Of a stretch of DNA of 46,348 bases, positions 7,907-16,739 are shown piece by piece; position 1 is the stretch's first letter, and each line of letters starts with the position of its first letter. The position numbers and the translations under genes were made by a program. Under the pieces are notes generated by a model. The model was not told the DNA's origin. It worked only from the letters and a program-made list of their open reading frames with translations, and ran no database searches. This DNA comes from Bacillota bacterium. GTDB taxonomy: Bacteria; Bacillota; GCA-003054495; Carboxydocellales; JAJZSN01. The stretch spans positions 1 through 46,348 of the forward strand of contig JAJZSN010000013.1 in the NCBI GenBank assembly GCA_021849745.1, written 5' to 3'.

Positions 7907-8395
7907 TTACTCGTACTTAGCCAGAATGTCGGCGATTTGATCCGGTGTCAACCGGCCATGGGTATCATCGTTAATCATGATCACAGGCGCCAAACCGCAG
8001 GCTCCAATACATGCCACCGATTCTAAAGTATAACGCAAATCGGGTGTAGTTTCACCGTCATCTATAGTTAACTCTGTTCTGATACGGTCAAAAATCTTTG
8101 CTCCGCCCCGTACGTGACAGGCGGTGCCCAGACATACCCGGATAATATTGCGGCCCCGGGGCTTCAAGTGGAATTGGGCGTAAAAGGTCACCACCCCGTA
8201 AACCTTACTAAAGGGAATTTTGAGGTTTTTGGAGATCTGCTCCAACACCTCGGTGGGTAAATACCCGTAAATGTTCTGGGCCTCCTGAAGCACAGGAATT
8301 AAAGCCCCTTTCTGGCCGCTGTACTTGGCAAATACAGCATCCAACTGCTGTTGTTTGGGATCCTCCACCGGGTTCCCACACTGACAGATAGCCAT
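7907..8395 (-). CDS. NuoE/HydC-like [2Fe-2S] subunit
   Basis: A 162-residue thioredoxin-like ferredoxin. The four cluster cysteines are seen as CLGTACHVRG and CIGACGLAPV, the standard NuoE spacing. The N-terminal helical region (about 15-75) matches NuoE. It passes electrons to or from the NuoF-like subunit encoded 16 bases downstream. Start: ATG with AGGAGG upstream. As first gene of the run it probably carries the operon promoter in the 166-base gap before it, where no convincing -35/-10 pair was found. Confidence 0.93.
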   Translation of the reverse strand: MAICQCGNPVEDPKQQQLDAVFAKYSGQKGALIPVLQEAQNIYGYLPTEVLEQISKNLKIPFSKVYGVVTFYAQFHLKPRGRNIIRVCLGTACHVRGGAKIFDRIRTELTIDDGETTPDLRYTLESVACIGACGLAPVIMINDDTHGRLTPDQIADILAKYE

Positions 8396-8561
8396 TGTTA
8401 TCCTCCTCTCCCATCTCTAAAGATTTGAGTTATTTTTAGGTAAACTGCCTTTTTCTCTTTAGCTTCCCTTCATCAGTCTTCAGCCGAAACTGACCACTGG
8501 TGACCGGCGCCTATTGGCAATTTCCTCAAAATACAATTTAACTGAACCAGCGTAGAAAACC

Positions 8562-9146
8562 TTAATCTCTAAAAGTCCTATCTACTTTGATAACCCTATC
8601 CTCAGTAAACACATAATGAACCCTATAATCATGAGGTTCAGGGTAAACATCCGGCTGTATCTGCAACTCAAAAGCTAAAGCCACCAGGACGGTATCAGGC
8701 CTGGTGGTTGGATTAAACCGGTCGTAAAAACCGCCTCCGTATCCCAAGCGGTTGCCCTTAGTATCAAAAGCCACACCGGGCACCACAACCAAATCTATAT
8801 CACCGGCCGCCACCGGACGGACACATTCCGGCTTCGGCTCCAGAATCCCCCATGTACCGGGAACCAAATCCCCCGGAAAATCAAGAATCTCCGAAGGTAT
8901 AAGCTTTATATTCTTGGTATCGGTGATTGGAACAACCACCCTTTTCCCCAACTCCAGGGCTTTTTCAATCATCTTTCCGGTTTTTACTTCATTCCGGAAA
9001 TCAAGATAAAACATAATTGTTTTGGCCCTTATAAATTCAGGTAGGTTAAATAACCTCTCGGCTACAACAAAACTCTTAGCAGCCACTTCTTCATTTGCAA
9101 GCCCTTTTCGCAAACGCAAAATATCTTTTCTTAATTCGCCTTTCAA
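8562..9146 (-). CDS. 5-formyltetrahydrofolate cyclo-ligase
   Basis: A 194-residue enzyme that converts 5-formyl-THF to 5,10-methenyl-THF with ATP, recycling folate. Diagnostic features are the N-terminal basic stretch KGELRKDILRLRKGL, which binds ATP phosphate, and the C-terminal GYGGGFYDRF loop followed by the LVALAFELQ strand. The chosen start is TTG at 9146, eight bases after GGGAGGAG; an in-frame TTG at 9173 lies upstream of that ribosome-binding site and would add nine residues. It stands alone, reading in the same direction as the fdh operon. A one-carbon enzyme next to formate dehydrogenase is suggestive but not proof of a link. Confidence 0.92.
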   Translation of the reverse strand: MKGELRKDILRLRKGLANEEVAAKSFVVAERLFNLPEFIRAKTIMFYLDFRNEVKTGKMIEKALELGKRVVVPITDTKNIKLIPSEILDFPGDLVPGTWGILEPKPECVRPVAAGDIDLVVVPGVAFDTKGNRLGYGGGFYDRFNPTTRPDTVLVALAFELQIQPDVYPEPHDYRVHYVFTEDRVIKVDRTFRD

Positions 9147-9464
9147 CCCAAAAACTCCTCCCAATAAACTCAATTTTTCTGACTTTTCTTACAGTTAAAT
9201 TATATTACTGTAAATGAGCTGTTACAAGCGAAAATAATAGCCAATCTCTTTATACTCTTTTAAGGGTTTCTGTGGAAATAAGGTTTATTTAACCAGTTCT
9301 TAATTATTATTCACAGCATATGATATAAAGAAAATAGTTGGGTTCCCCGGAGGAGGTGAAACCCGTGTAAAAACTATTGTAATTAATAAAATTATCTGTC
9401 TGTCACAAGGTTTGTGAAAGTGAGAACATTCTTTTGGCCTAAAGGTTTAAAAGAAGGTGAGATT

Positions 9465-9632
9465 ATGAGCGATTTGCGGTGTGAATGTGGTAAAATTGTA
9501 TGTCAATACCAACAGAATATGCTCATCATTAAATGTCGACATTGTAAAAGATTTCTTATTATTAAGTTGAACAGTCCACAATTATCAACCGGAGTTGATC
9601 CCAAGAAGTTATTTAAAATTGAATACAAATAG
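9465..9632 (+). CDS. Small Com-like zinc-ribbon protein
   Basis: A 55-residue protein starting MSDLRCECGK, with two metal-binding pairs CECG and CRHC about 20 residues apart. The pattern resembles the Com zinc-finger family, named for the phage Mu translational activator of mom. Start: ATG at 9465, seven bases after AAGGTG, so the longer open frame from 9414 is not used. A terminator follows the stop. Its role here is unknown; free-standing chromosomal Com-like proteins are uncharacterised. It may bind nucleic acid. Confidence 0.7.
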   Translation: MSDLRCECGKIVCQYQQNMLIIKCRHCKRFLIIKLNSPQLSTGVDPKKLFKIEYK

Positions 9633-9654
9633 CCCGGAGAATTCAATTCCAGAG

Positions 9655-9688
9655 GCCAGCTTAAAGCCTAAATTGCTGGCTTTTTTTT
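9655..9688 (+). terminator. Terminator after the zinc-ribbon gene
   Basis: GCCAGC (9655-9660) pairs with GCTGGC (9675-9680), followed by eight T. Confidence 0.85.
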
Positions 9689-9863
9689 ATTTATTGTCTA
9701 GTTATTTGGAATATTTTTTTTGTCAGAAGGAATTTGTAGTTAATCGTCCAATATATATTTTAAGGCTATAAGAAATTTTAGATATAATGTGACAGTTTTC
9801 ACTTTGTTTTGGCGTTTCCATTTTTGGCGTAATAATCTTTCATATATTTGGAGGTAATTCGTT

Positions 9864-11702
9864 ATGTTGCGCAGAATTTTTCGTAAAGATCTTATCTTTT
9901 TACATGCACCGTCAGTTTATGATTTTCGCAAAGATACCATTATGTTCGGCCCTATCAGCGATGTAGTCCCTTCATCCTCCGCTTTTGAAATGTATCCCAT
10001 CGGCATCACCAGTATTGCGGCTACCCTGGAACGCAACGGTTTCAATGTACAGATTATTAACCTTGCTTACCAGATGTTGCGTGATCCCGGTTATGATGTA
10101 GAGAAGGTCATCGCCAAACTCAACCCCATGATGTTTGCTCTAGACCTCCACTGGCTTCCCCATGCCCACGGTAGTTGTGAAGTAGCCAAAATAGTTAAGA
10201 AATACCACCCTAATACTCCTATTCTCTTTGGCGGCCTTTCCGCCTCATACTTCCATGAAGAGTTAGTGAGCTATCCTTTTGTTGATTTTGTCGTCAGGGG
10301 TGATTCCACCGAAGAGCCCATCCGTCAGTTGGTTACTGCCGTCAAATATGATTTGCCCCTCCACGAAGTTCCCAACCTAACCTGGAAAGAGCCTAACGGC
10401 ACGGTAATGGTTAATCAATTATCCTTTGTGCCTGAAAACATCGATTATACCGATATCCCCAGCTATAAATATGTGGTTGGATCTGTTTTTAAGTACTACA
10501 ATTTACATAACGCCGTACCATACCTGGAATGGTTAAGCTACCCCACCACCGTTCTCCTCACCGCCCGGGGATGTGCCTATAATTGTTCCATCTGCGGCGG
10601 TTCCAAGTATGCTTACAAAAAAATCTGTAATCGAGATAAACCGGCTTACCGTTCACCTAAGACCCTTATTGAAGATATCCGCCTAATTCAGACCTTTGGT
10701 GAAGCTCCTATCTTCATCCTCCATGACTTGCGTATGGCCGGAATGGATTATGCCCGGGAATTTTTCTCTTTGGTTAAGAAGGAAACAATAAAAAACGAAC
10801 TGATTATAGAGTTATTTACCCACGCTGACGAAGAATATTTTAAGTTGATTAACGATTCCGTACCGAAATATAGTTTGGAAATGACCCTGGAAAGCCATGA
10901 TGAAGCCATTCGTAAACTAAACGGGAAATTCCCATGTACCAACGCCGAGGTTGAGGCCACCATAGCTGCGGCCCTCGACCACGGCTGCCGTAAAATCGAT
11001 ATCTTCTTCATGACCGGTATCCCCAAGCAAACTTATGAAAATGCGGTCTCCAGTATTGATTATTGCCGGCATCTACTGGAGAAATTTAATGGCGACCAAC
11101 GATTAGCCTTATTTATCGCCCCTCTTGCCCCCTTCCTTGACCCAGGCAGTCTGGCTTACGAAAATCCTGAGACCTATGGATATAAAAAATTCTGTCATAC
11201 ACTGGAGGATCACCGTCGGGCCTTAATGCAGCCCAGTTGGAAACAAATTCTGAGTTTCGAAACCACATCCATGACTAGGGATCAAATAGTTGACTCTACT
11301 TATGAAGCAGCTTACCGCCTTAATGAGTTGAAACGGGAATACCAACTTATTGACCAAGAAGTTTATGAAAAGGTCAAGTACCGTATAGAAGCCGCTCGCC
11401 AGGTAATTAAGGAAATAGATAATATTTTGCTTATTTCTGATGAGATAAGCCGCAAACAAGCACTTGACGCCCTTAAGACCAAGGTGGAAGATCTCAACCG
11501 TCATACCATATGTGGCAAAGATGAATTGAAATGGCCCTTGCGCAAACGTTTCTCCGGTGGGTTATCTTTGTTTAAATTACTGGCCGCACTTTTACTGAAT
11601 GAATGTAACCAGGTTTGGGGCCGCTTCACCGGCCGGTATGAACCAGCCCAGCCGCTAAGTAATCCTATAACTTCAAGACCGGAAAACACCCCCGTGGAGT
11701 GA
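9864..11702 (+). CDS. B12-binding-domain radical SAM protein
   Basis: A 612-residue protein. Residues about 45-190 form a Rossmann-like cobalamin-binding domain as in B12-type radical SAM enzymes. A radical SAM core follows with the cluster motif CAYNCSIC (CxxxCxxC, about residue 238) and the later strand motifs LTLESHDEAIRKLNG and DIFFMTGIPKQT. A helical C-terminal region of about 180 residues has no recognised domain. The reaction is not predictable from sequence; relatives include methyltransferases and ring-forming enzymes. The classic B12 DxHxxG signature is not obvious, so cobalamin binding may be absent or base-off by other contacts. Start: ATG at 9864, preceded by GGAGGT. It is monocistronic with its own terminator. 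Confidence 0.85.
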   Translation: MLRRIFRKDLIFLHAPSVYDFRKDTIMFGPISDVVPSSSAFEMYPIGITSIAATLERNGFNVQIINLAYQMLRDPGYDVEKVIAKLNPMMFALDLHWLPHAHGSCEVAKIVKKYHPNTPILFGGLSASYFHEELVSYPFVDFVVRGDSTEEPIRQLVTAVKYDLPLHEVPNLTWKEPNGTVMVNQLSFVPENIDYTDIPSYKYVVGSVFKYYNLHNAVPYLEWLSYPTTVLLTARGCAYNCSICGGSKYAYKKICNRDKPAYRSPKTLIEDIRLIQTFGEAPIFILHDLRMAGMDYAREFFSLVKKETIKNELIIELFTHADEEYFKLINDSVPKYSLEMTLESHDEAIRKLNGKFPCTNAEVEATIAAALDHGCRKIDIFFMTGIPKQTYENAVSSIDYCRHLLEKFNGDQRLALFIAPLAPFLDPGSLAYENPETYGYKKFCHTLEDHRRALMQPSWKQILSFETTSMTRDQIVDSTYEAAYRLNELKREYQLIDQEVYEKVKYRIEAARQVIKEIDNILLISDEISRKQALDALKTKVEDLNRHTICGKDELKWPLRKRFSGGLSLFKLLAALLLNECNQVWGRFTGRYEPAQPLSNPITSRPENTPVE

Positions 11703-11715
11703 AATGATTAATTAA

Positions 11716-11751
11716 AACAACCCCCGCTATAGTGAGATAGCGGGGGTTGTT
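11716..11751. terminator. Bidirectional terminator between convergent genes
   Basis: AACAACCCCCGCTA (11716-11729) and TAGCGGGGGTTGTT (11738-11751) form a 14-bp perfect stem with an eight-base loop. T-rich tracts follow on both strands. It serves the radical SAM gene (+) and the PAP2 gene (-). Confidence 0.9.
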
Positions 11752-12611
11752 TATTGGGGTTTAATTAATTCCAATCTTTTAAAAATTATCGGAACCAGAA
11801 ATAGGGCACCAAAAGTAATTAGGAAATACGAGGACAAGTCAGCCAGATTACTTACAGGCAGCAAAGCCTTAGCCCCAACCCTTAACAATACCAAGGTCGC
11901 CACCCCTATACCTACCTTGGCAAGCTGCCTGGTAATAGGGCTTTCCACCTGAAATTCAACCCAACGGTAACTTAAGATATAACCACTGACTAATCCTATC
12001 ATTGCTCCCACGATTTTGAAAGCCAATCCGTCATGATATAAAATTAATAGTGCTAAAGATAAAATAATAGCCAGAAGCAACTGCCAAGAGATGGAGATAT
12101 CCTTCAACTTGGGAATGACTCCCTTCTCCAACTGTCGAAACCCATAGACTATTACCAACCCTAGGGCTATCCCCGCCAGTACATCAACAGGGTAATGCAA
12201 TCCCAGGTATATCCGGGACAGAGAGACCAACAAAACCAAAGCCGCCGCCCAGTAGGTGAAGCGGGAATTTGCTACCCTTGCCGCCAGGTACCCCCAGAAG
12301 GTAGCCACTCCCTGGGCATGACCGCTGGGAAAAGAATAACCCCCTCCGGATTCTGCGAAGAGAACCCTCACCACTTGGGGATCGGGTCTAGGGGCCTGAA
12401 TCCAGTCTTTGAGCCAGTCATTAAGGAACATAGAGCTTATAAAAAGAATACCTACCCGGAAGCCTATCTCCCGGTTGAAGCACCAGTAGATTAGAGGCAC
12501 CAGCAAAAGGTAGGCGCTTTCGGTACCCAGCATGGTTACCGCCATGAAGAAGTAGTCGATTACGGTATTTTGAAGTTTTTGGACTAGAAGGATTAATTCA
12601 ATTTGGGACAC
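11751..12611 (-). CDS. PAP2-family membrane phosphatase
   Basis: A 286-residue integral membrane protein with about six to eight hydrophobic helices. The three phosphatase signatures are present: KDWIQAPRPDP (KX6RP), SFPSGHAQG (PSGH) and SRIYLGLHYPVDVLAG (SRX5HX3D). It would dephosphorylate lipid substrates such as undecaprenyl pyrophosphate or phosphatidic acid at the membrane. Helices continue after the last motif (about 175-275), longer than BcrC/YbjG-type enzymes and closer to DedA-free PAP2 proteins of about 280-300 residues. Start: GTG at 12611, eight bases after GGAGG. Confidence 0.9.
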   Translation of the reverse strand: MSQIELILLVQKLQNTVIDYFFMAVTMLGTESAYLLLVPLIYWCFNREIGFRVGILFISSMFLNDWLKDWIQAPRPDPQVVRVLFAESGGGYSFPSGHAQGVATFWGYLAARVANSRFTYWAAALVLLVSLSRIYLGLHYPVDVLAGIALGLVIVYGFRQLEKGVIPKLKDISISWQLLLAIILSLALLILYHDGLAFKIVGAMIGLVSGYILSYRWVEFQVESPITRQLAKVGIGVATLVLLRVGAKALLPVSNLADLSSYFLITFGALFLVPIIFKRLELIKPQ

Positions 12612-12650
12612 AAGATTAACCTCCGGAAAAATTGTTTGTCAATACTCCTA

Positions 12651-14153
12651 CTACATTTTTAATAAGATTCCTTTTTTATCATAAAGCCTTTCTCCAATAA
12701 ACCGGAGAGCCTCTTCTTTATCCTTTACCAAACCTTCTACCTGGGCCTCCATTAGCATCTCCAGCCAGCGGCCAATCTCCCGCCCTTTTACCTGAGGAAA
12801 AGCCTCGCCGAGCTCCCGCCCGGAAAGGAGGGGTTCGGGAAGTACCTGTTCCCTCTGATAATAATACCTCCTTAACAACCCGAAAACAAAATCCCTAAAT
12901 TCATATCCCGTCTCCCCTTTAAACTTTGCCTTGGCCCCGTGGTCAGCCAGGGAAATCACCAGTACATCCACGGCATTTTTTCCATAATCCCTGAAAAAAC
13001 GGTATGCAGCACGCTTGGATAAAGGCTTACATCCCGCTAACTGAAGAGGCCGCATATGTCCCTTAACTACCTTTTCTGCCAAAGCCAACTCCTTACCGCT
13101 TAATGCCAACTTCCGGCCCATCTCCCTTATCATCTCACTGCCTTTGAGGTCATGACCAAAGAAAGAGATCCGACCATCCTCCCGTTGCCGGGCCGTCACC
13201 GTCTTACCTACATCATGAAATAGGGCTATGAACTTCCACAGCATGGCCCTGGTGCTTTTCCCTTTCACCAGTACCTGCCTGCCATAATCGGCTACTGCCT
13301 CCCCCAAGTCTGGGGGAAAGAAATCCGGATTAACCAACATTTCTTCCATTTCCTCCAGGGCCGTGAGACAGTGAGTCCAAGCATCTACCTGATGATGATA
13401 GTTCTGCTTGGTTTCTTGCAGCCCGACTATCTCCGGCCACAAGAAGGGCAACAGGTTTAATTCATCCACCAGATAAGCAACCCAGCTAGCGGCATCACGC
13501 TGCCGGAGCAGCTTAAAGAACTCCTCTCCCAACCGCTCTCTGGCTGCCTGGTTAAGTAACGGGCCATGGCGACGAATTAATTCTACAGTTTCCTCTTCAA
13601 TCCGCCAACCTTTCATGGCGGCAATCCTCACCGCCCGCAGCATTCGTAAGGGGTCTTTCATCAACGCACTTTCCCCGGTAGCTCTGACAATCCCCGCATT
13701 AATATCCCGCATACCCTGCGTGGGATCAATAACCCATTTATGCAAAAGGAAAACCAGTCCCTCCAGGTCCACCTCCACCAAGGCAGCAATTACTTCTACC
13801 TTAACCGGCAGAGCTATGGCATTGACAGTGAAGTCCCTTCTCACCAGGTCTTCCTCCAAGGTCGCCCCCTGTAACCTAGCGAAATCCACAATATCGGGTT
13901 CACCCCAGGGCAAAACAATACGGGCCACCCCGTGCTTCTCATCTAGGGGCACAAAAGACCCCCCCAACCGGTCAGCCCCCAACCTAGCCAGTTCCATGGC
14001 CGGTTGACTATGGCGACCGGTGGGATCCACCACCACAAGATCCAGATCTTTTACGGCTTCCTTGTTCAGGACATCCCGCACAGCGCCACCCACCAGGTAT
14101 AACTTGTACCCAAGGGTTTCTGCCAAAGCCAATAATTTATATAAGATCTCCAT
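12651..14153 (-). CDS. CCA-adding-type tRNA nucleotidyltransferase with HD domain
   Basis: A 500-residue protein. The nucleotidyltransferase head (about 1-150) has LVGGAVRDVL and the catalytic DLDLVV carboxylates, then the RRDFTVNAIA and DPLRMLRAVRIAA motifs of class II CCA-adding enzyme / poly(A) polymerases. An HD phosphohydrolase domain follows (about 250-400; FIALFHDVGKT). It adds or repairs the 3' CCA of tRNA. Some Firmicute members of this family instead add only CC or A, or are poly(A) polymerases, and sequence inspection alone does not settle this. Start: ATG with GGAGGG eight bases upstream. The PAP2 gene follows 40 bases downstream. Confidence 0.88.
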   Translation of the reverse strand: MEILYKLLALAETLGYKLYLVGGAVRDVLNKEAVKDLDLVVVDPTGRHSQPAMELARLGADRLGGSFVPLDEKHGVARIVLPWGEPDIVDFARLQGATLEEDLVRRDFTVNAIALPVKVEVIAALVEVDLEGLVFLLHKWVIDPTQGMRDINAGIVRATGESALMKDPLRMLRAVRIAAMKGWRIEEETVELIRRHGPLLNQAARERLGEEFFKLLRQRDAASWVAYLVDELNLLPFLWPEIVGLQETKQNYHHQVDAWTHCLTALEEMEEMLVNPDFFPPDLGEAVADYGRQVLVKGKSTRAMLWKFIALFHDVGKTVTARQREDGRISFFGHDLKGSEMIREMGRKLALSGKELALAEKVVKGHMRPLQLAGCKPLSKRAAYRFFRDYGKNAVDVLVISLADHGAKAKFKGETGYEFRDFVFGLLRRYYYQREQVLPEPLLSGRELGEAFPQVKGREIGRWLEMLMEAQVEGLVKDKEEALRFIGERLYDKKGILLKM

Positions 14154-14175
14154 CTCAAAAACCCTCCGGACTTAA

Positions 14176-14211
14176 CAAAAAGATATGGGTTAACCAAGTT
14201 ACCCCATATCT
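14176..14211 (-). terminator. Terminator after the exported-protein gene
   Basis: On the minus strand AGATATGGG and CCCATATCT (14203-14211 with 14181-14189) pair and are followed by TTTTTG. Confidence 0.75.
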
Positions 14212-14222
14212 TTCCCCACTCC

Positions 14223-14714
14223 TTAGTTGCTTATTTCCACTGACTTGGCACGATGGTTCTTGTCCAGAACCATGGTAACATAACTGCCCTTCTGTAGAGC
14301 CTCCAGGGACACCTTGCCTAAGGAGGACTTGATTACAATGGCATCTTTAAGCACTTCCACATCTGGCGCCACCTGGACAGAATTATCATCCATCTCCTGG
14401 GCAAAAGAAATTACCCTGTTCTTAGTGTCAATACCGGTCACTTTTCCTTCGACAATAATTTCCCCTACCTCCGGTTGTACCATTGGTAATTCAGGTTTAC
14501 TAGCTTTTTCTTTAACAGGGGTAACCGGAACGACAGTCGCCGGTTCTTGTACAGGCTCCTTTGGAACGTCCAAAGATGGCTGCTTCTGGTTGACAACCAC
14601 AGGGGGCTCCTGAGGATTTTTCGGACTCTCTTCGCTTTGAAACATAGTGGGGCCGATAGTCGCTGCCGCCAGAGCAATGATAAAAATAGCCAGTACCAGC
14701 ATTGGTTTTCGCAT
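14223..14714 (-). CDS. Small exported or membrane-anchored protein of unknown function
   Basis: A 163-residue protein. MRKP precedes a hydrophobic segment (about 5-25), an uncleaved anchor or signal peptide without a lipobox Cys. A Pro/Lys/Gln/Val-rich low-complexity linker (about 28-80) leads to a C-terminal beta-rich domain (about 88-163; EGKVTGIDTKNRVISF, YVTMVLDKNHRAKSVEI). The latter resembles small OB-like DUF5666-type domains, an impression without search support. It is likely extracytoplasmic. Start: ATG at 14714 after GGGGCGG; the longer frame to 14756 lacks a ribosome-binding site. Confidence 0.7.
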   Translation of the reverse strand: MRKPMLVLAIFIIALAAATIGPTMFQSEESPKNPQEPPVVVNQKQPSLDVPKEPVQEPATVVPVTPVKEKASKPELPMVQPEVGEIIVEGKVTGIDTKNRVISFAQEMDDNSVQVAPDVEVLKDAIVIKSSLGKVSLEALQKGSYVTMVLDKNHRAKSVEISN

Positions 14715-14766
14715 TATACCGCCCCTTTCATCAAGGTTTTTGGTGTTTATTATCATATCATGAATT

Positions 14767-14847
14767 ACCCGTGGTTGACAACCCGGGAAGAAATTTCACT
14801 TTCGGGTCGACTTCGGGTGAGGCAGTAACCCTTCGTTGCTCACGGGT
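14767..14847. other. Compact multi-hairpin intergenic structure
   Basis: ACCCGTG (14767-14773) pairs with CACGGGT (14841-14847), closing about 80 bases that contain further short complementary segments (CCCG with TCGGG, GGGT with ACCC). It lies just upstream of the exported-protein gene. It may be an RNA leader or an operator; function unknown. Confidence 0.35.
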
Positions 14848-14857
14848 CAATAAGAAG

Positions 14858-14875
14858 AAAACCAATAACCCGGCC
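14858..14875 (+). repeat. Left copy of the inverted repeat bordering the RhuM gene
   Basis: AAAACCAATAACCCGGCC here is the reverse complement, over 17 bases, of 16216-16232. The pair encloses about 1.34 kb holding only the RhuM-family gene. Confidence 0.65.
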
Positions 14876-14934
14876 AAAGCTACGGTTTAATAGGGAAACT
14901 TATTGAACCATACCCCAAACCGATACGGAAAAGC

Positions 14935-14976
14935 AAGAGAGAGGCATTGTCCCGCAAGGGATGGCGTCTCTCTCTT
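14935..14976. terminator. Long hairpin downstream of the RhuM gene
   Basis: AAGAGAGA (from 14935) pairs with TCTCTCTT (to 14976), continuing inward to CCC-GCAA-GGG. Read on the minus strand it lies about 30 bases after the RhuM stop and is followed by TGCTTTTCC. It is probably the gene's terminator, though the T-run is poor. Confidence 0.45.
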
Positions 14977-15003
14977 GTTCTATCAGCATTAATGCTGAAA
15001 TAT

Positions 15004-16074
15004 CTAGGAGTTTTTATTATCAGTTTTTGCAATCTGCTGTTGTTTAGAAAGATTGATTTGTCTATCAAAATCGCTTTCAAACAGCTTATCCTGTACAATT
15101 CGATATTTTTCAAATTCGGCTTCCGCATGGGCTTTGGCTATTTCTGCTGTCACTTTTCCGGCATCCTGTAAGACGGCACGATCAGTTGCCTGTATGAAAC
15201 CATTTAACCGAGTTTCCCAGTCCTGCATGGTCATAGGTATGTGTCGCAACGCCATGTCCTCGGCAATATCTAAATAGGCCGAAACCAGACGCTGCAGCTG
15301 CCCCATTTCAAATTCGGTCAGGTAGTTTTTTGCTACTGATACATCAAATTTCTGAATTTTTCCATGCGGAGCATCTTTCCATGTAGTAAGTCCCATGTGC
15401 TCTTTTTCGGCATCAGCACGAGTATAAATCACTTCCGAAGCGGTCTGCCCATGAATCGCCCAATGAAGCTTATTTTGTACGGTGGCAAAAAAACGCTTTG
15501 TGGCATTTGCCGTTACGTCGTAATCTATAGCGGTTGCATAAATATCAGTTATTTTCTGGTAAAATTTCCGCTCACTAAGACGGATTTCACGAATGCGCTG
15601 GAGCTGCTCTTCAAAATATTGTTCTGTCAGAATGGAACCACCATTTTTCAGTCGCTCATCGTCCATAGCAAAGCCTTTGATAGTGTAATCCTTCATAATC
15701 TGATTAGCCCATTTTCGAAACTGAACAGCACGCTCATTGTTCACTTTAAAGCCCACGGCAATAATCATTTGTAGACTGTAATGCTTAACTTCGCGGCTTA
15801 CTTGTCGCGAACCTTCCGTTTGAACTATTCGGAAATTCCGAATAGTTGCCGCCTGCGTAAGCTCACCATCCGCATAAATTTTAGAAATATGCTCGTTTAT
15901 GGTATGGACCTCTACGTTGTAAAGCGTTGCAAACATTTTCTGTGTGAGCCAGATGTTCTCGTCTTCATATCGCATTTCAACGCTTTCGGGATTATCGCCT
16001 GTTGCAGCAATAAATGTCAGGTATTCAGCTGCACTGGAGCGTATTGTGATTTCGTTATTCTTTTTCCTCGCCAT
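15004..16074 (-). CDS. RhuM-family protein
   Basis: A 356-residue protein matching the RhuM family (named from a Salmonella pathogenicity island gene). Conserved stretches seen are VEMRYEDENIWLTQKMFA near the start, the HINEHISKIYADGEL-like segment, the RQVSREVKHYSLQMIIAVGF block, FRKWANQIMKDYTIKGFAMDDERLK and the C-terminal LSAYLDIAEDMA-type region. The N-terminal part resembles a KilA-N/Bro-type helix-turn-helix seen in phage and mobile-element proteins. The molecular role is unknown. Start: ATG with GGAGGG upstream. It is a lone gene between small inverted repeats and hairpins, typical of an acquired accessory gene. Confidence 0.8.
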   Translation of the reverse strand: MARKKNNEITIRSSAAEYLTFIAATGDNPESVEMRYEDENIWLTQKMFATLYNVEVHTINEHISKIYADGELTQAATIRNFRIVQTEGSRQVSREVKHYSLQMIIAVGFKVNNERAVQFRKWANQIMKDYTIKGFAMDDERLKNGGSILTEQYFEEQLQRIREIRLSERKFYQKITDIYATAIDYDVTANATKRFFATVQNKLHWAIHGQTASEVIYTRADAEKEHMGLTTWKDAPHGKIQKFDVSVAKNYLTEFEMGQLQRLVSAYLDIAEDMALRHIPMTMQDWETRLNGFIQATDRAVLQDAGKVTAEIAKAHAEAEFEKYRIVQDKLFESDFDRQINLSKQQQIAKTDNKNS

Positions 16075-16189
16075 AGGTATTATGCCCTCCGCTTTTTATT
16101 TTCAAATGATACCTTATCAACTTTCGGATTGCCTTGGTGCTATTTCCATAATATCACAAAAGTCCACACCAAGAATACCCATGGTTCAA

Positions 16190-16222
16190 AAAATAAAAAA
16201 TAGAAAGCCGCCTAAGGCCGGG
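16190..16222 (-). terminator. Terminator of the paaK-ACT operon
   Basis: On the minus strand a GC-rich hairpin around CCGGCCTTAGGCGG is followed by TTTCTATTTTTTATTTTTT, directly after the ACT gene stop. Confidence 0.75.
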
Positions 16223-16232
16223 TTATTGGTTT
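16216..16232 (-). repeat. Right copy of the inverted repeat bordering the RhuM gene
   Basis: GGCCGGGTTATTGGTTT is the inverted copy of 14858-14875. It overlaps the ACT gene stop codon and its terminator stem. Confidence 0.65.
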
Positions 16233-16662
16233 ATAAACTGTATACATCTTCCCCCTTGAGGGTATTGATTCCCTTAGCCTGCAGAATGTTGATAGCCTCA
16301 TCAATCTGCTCCACTCTGAGAACCACCAGGGCATCATTAGAAGACTTCTCCAGAAAAGCATAAAGGTATTCAATATTAATTCCATTATCCTGAAGAACCT
16401 GGAGTACAGCCCCTAGACCTCCCGGCTGATCAGCCACTTCCACCGCAATAACATCAGTCATGCTAACGGTAAACCCGCCCTCTTTTAATACCTTCAAAGC
16501 CTCATCCGGATTACTGACAATCATTCGTAAAATCCCAAAATCAGTGGTATCGGCAATAGACAAAGCCCTTATGTTAATATCATTCGTTCCAAGAAGCCGA
16601 GTAACCTCCGCTAACCTCCCGGACTTATTCTCCAAAAATAAAGATATCTGCTTAACCCGCAT
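16231..16662 (-). CDS. Tandem ACT-domain protein
   Basis: A 143-residue protein made of two ACT ligand-binding domains (about 2-65 and 70-140), seen in [21 protein letters not shown] and again in [20 protein letters not shown]. Such stand-alone double-ACT proteins occur widely beside phenylacetate-CoA ligase and indolepyruvate oxidoreductase genes in anaerobes and archaea, and are presumed amino-acid sensors. Start: ATG at 16662 behind GGGGTGA; an upstream in-frame ATG at 16683 has no ribosome-binding site. paaK is 74 bases upstream in the same direction, so the two are probably cotranscribed. Confidence 0.88.
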   Translation of the reverse strand: MRVKQISLFLENKSGRLAEVTRLLGTNDINIRALSIADTTDFGILRMIVSNPDEALKVLKEGGFTVSMTDVIAVEVADQPGGLGAVLQVLQDNGINIEYLYAFLEKSSNDALVVLRVEQIDEAINILQAKGINTLKGEDVYSL

Positions 16663-16705
16663 ACCCTCACCCCTTAAAATCATTTAACCTCAAAGAAACT
16701 CATAA

Positions 16706-16739
16706 CCGCTGATAGCTGACAGCTGACAGCTGATAACTA
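16706..16739. repeat. Heptanucleotide repeat array, AGCTGAY family
   Basis: Four period-7 units between the ACT gene and paaK. The paaK TAG stop (16737-16739) ends the array. Confidence 0.8.
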
